Positions 63,601 to 64,000 of a stretch of DNA of 64,000 bases are shown here, one piece after another. Positions within the stretch are counted from its first letter, which is position 1, and each line of letters begins with the position of its first letter. The notes beneath the pieces are model-generated. The model made no database searches, was not told the DNA's origin, and saw only the letters and a program-made list of their open reading frames with translations. This stretch comes from Echinometra lucunter (taxonomy: Eukaryota > Echinodermata > Echinoidea > Camarodonta > Echinometridae): NCBI GenBank assembly GCA_029962745.1, contig CM057165.1:7340978-7404977 (forward strand). Direction: 5' to 3'. A program made the translations under genes and the position numbers.

Positions 63601-64000
63601 TTCGAGATCGTGTTATTATCCGCGCATAGTTTATTTTCTCGCGGGTAATATTACCCCCACAGAAAGCAATATCGCGACCCTTTACCCATCTCTTACGTGG
63701 GCTACGCAATATTTCGCGGGCTTGTATGTACAGGCAAATTTAGTCCAATCTTGTAAATATAGCTCGCATGATGATATCAAAATTGAATTTGTCACATAAT
63801 TCAGCCTGTCTGGAGAAGCATTTTCTCCCCTTTTCTCTTATTTAGATCAGGACAGAGTATGTGATATGACATGCATTCAGGCAATACGGAACAGCGATCT
63901 ACATCATACTTTACTGTATTAAAGCACTCAGAAAAAAAAAGAAATGCATGAATATGCCATTTTGATTATTCCAATCTATTAAACCAGTGGTTATAGCATC
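60618..64000. other. putative U12 intron, open at the right edge
   Basis: No segment encoding an IS1-like helix or a U12 branch site with AC acceptor was found, so the next channel exon is outside the window. The ORF at 62140-62454 is cysteine-containing but overlaps an equally long ORF on the other strand and has no recognised domain. A small CAATGGAG / CTCCATTG hairpin is at 61648-61669. Confidence 0.5.

Overview
This is a 64 kb piece of animal nuclear DNA. It is AT-rich and almost entirely non-coding, with spliced-gene signals, microsatellites, long G or C runs and many small transposable elements. The mix of tRNA-derived SINEs, several MITE families and abundant TACATGTA words suggests a marine invertebrate, perhaps an echinoderm such as a sea urchin. 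That placement is a guess from sequence style, not a proof.

The only host gene I can support is on the + strand. A coding exon at 60382-60609 encodes the N-terminal cytoplasmic end of a voltage-gated calcium channel alpha-1 subunit of the Cav2 (P/Q, N, R) type. It stops at the edge of transmembrane segment IS1, at a U12-type AT-AC 5' splice site (ATATCCTT at 60610). Two upstream exons chain to it in phase. A candidate first coding exon at 4581-4725 has a TATA-like box at 4427, an in-frame stop just upstream and a GTAAGT donor. A strong coding exon lies at 8278-8686. The split codons fit at both junctions (T+CT = Ser, GA+A = Glu). The simplest model is one Cav2-like gene starting near 4.45 kb, with introns of 3.55 kb and 51.7 kb and continuing past the right edge. 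Joining the first two exons to the third is inference. The ATG at 60383, immediately after the acceptor, could instead be a separate start.

Nearly everything else lies in the putative introns. Mobile elements supported by ends or target duplications are: a hAT-type non-autonomous element (29750-31379, 8-bp TSD); a TTAA-flanked piggyBac-like MITE at 40559-40974 with a second inverted copy at 10448-10858; a 1.3-kb TA-flanked foldback element (34581-35892); a 5'-truncated non-LTR retrotransposon with reverse transcriptase (52730-54287, minus strand, 14-bp TSD); and several smaller MITEs and palindromes (2.03, 13.7, 17.2, 19.0, 21.0, 22.6, 32.9, 34.0, 40.1, 51.7 kb). tRNA-derived SINE copies lie at about 0.55, 4.9, 21.9, 22.9, 41.5, 45.2, 47.5 and 56.9 kb. 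A cluster of GGTGCA palindromes (27.25-27.55 kb), a long snap-back hairpin (24.9 kb) and two hammerhead-core-like motifs (7.5 and 36.0 kb) are the least explained structures.

I saw no rRNA, intact tRNA, CRISPR array or complete conventional gene. All calls come from reading the sequence; no database search was possible.
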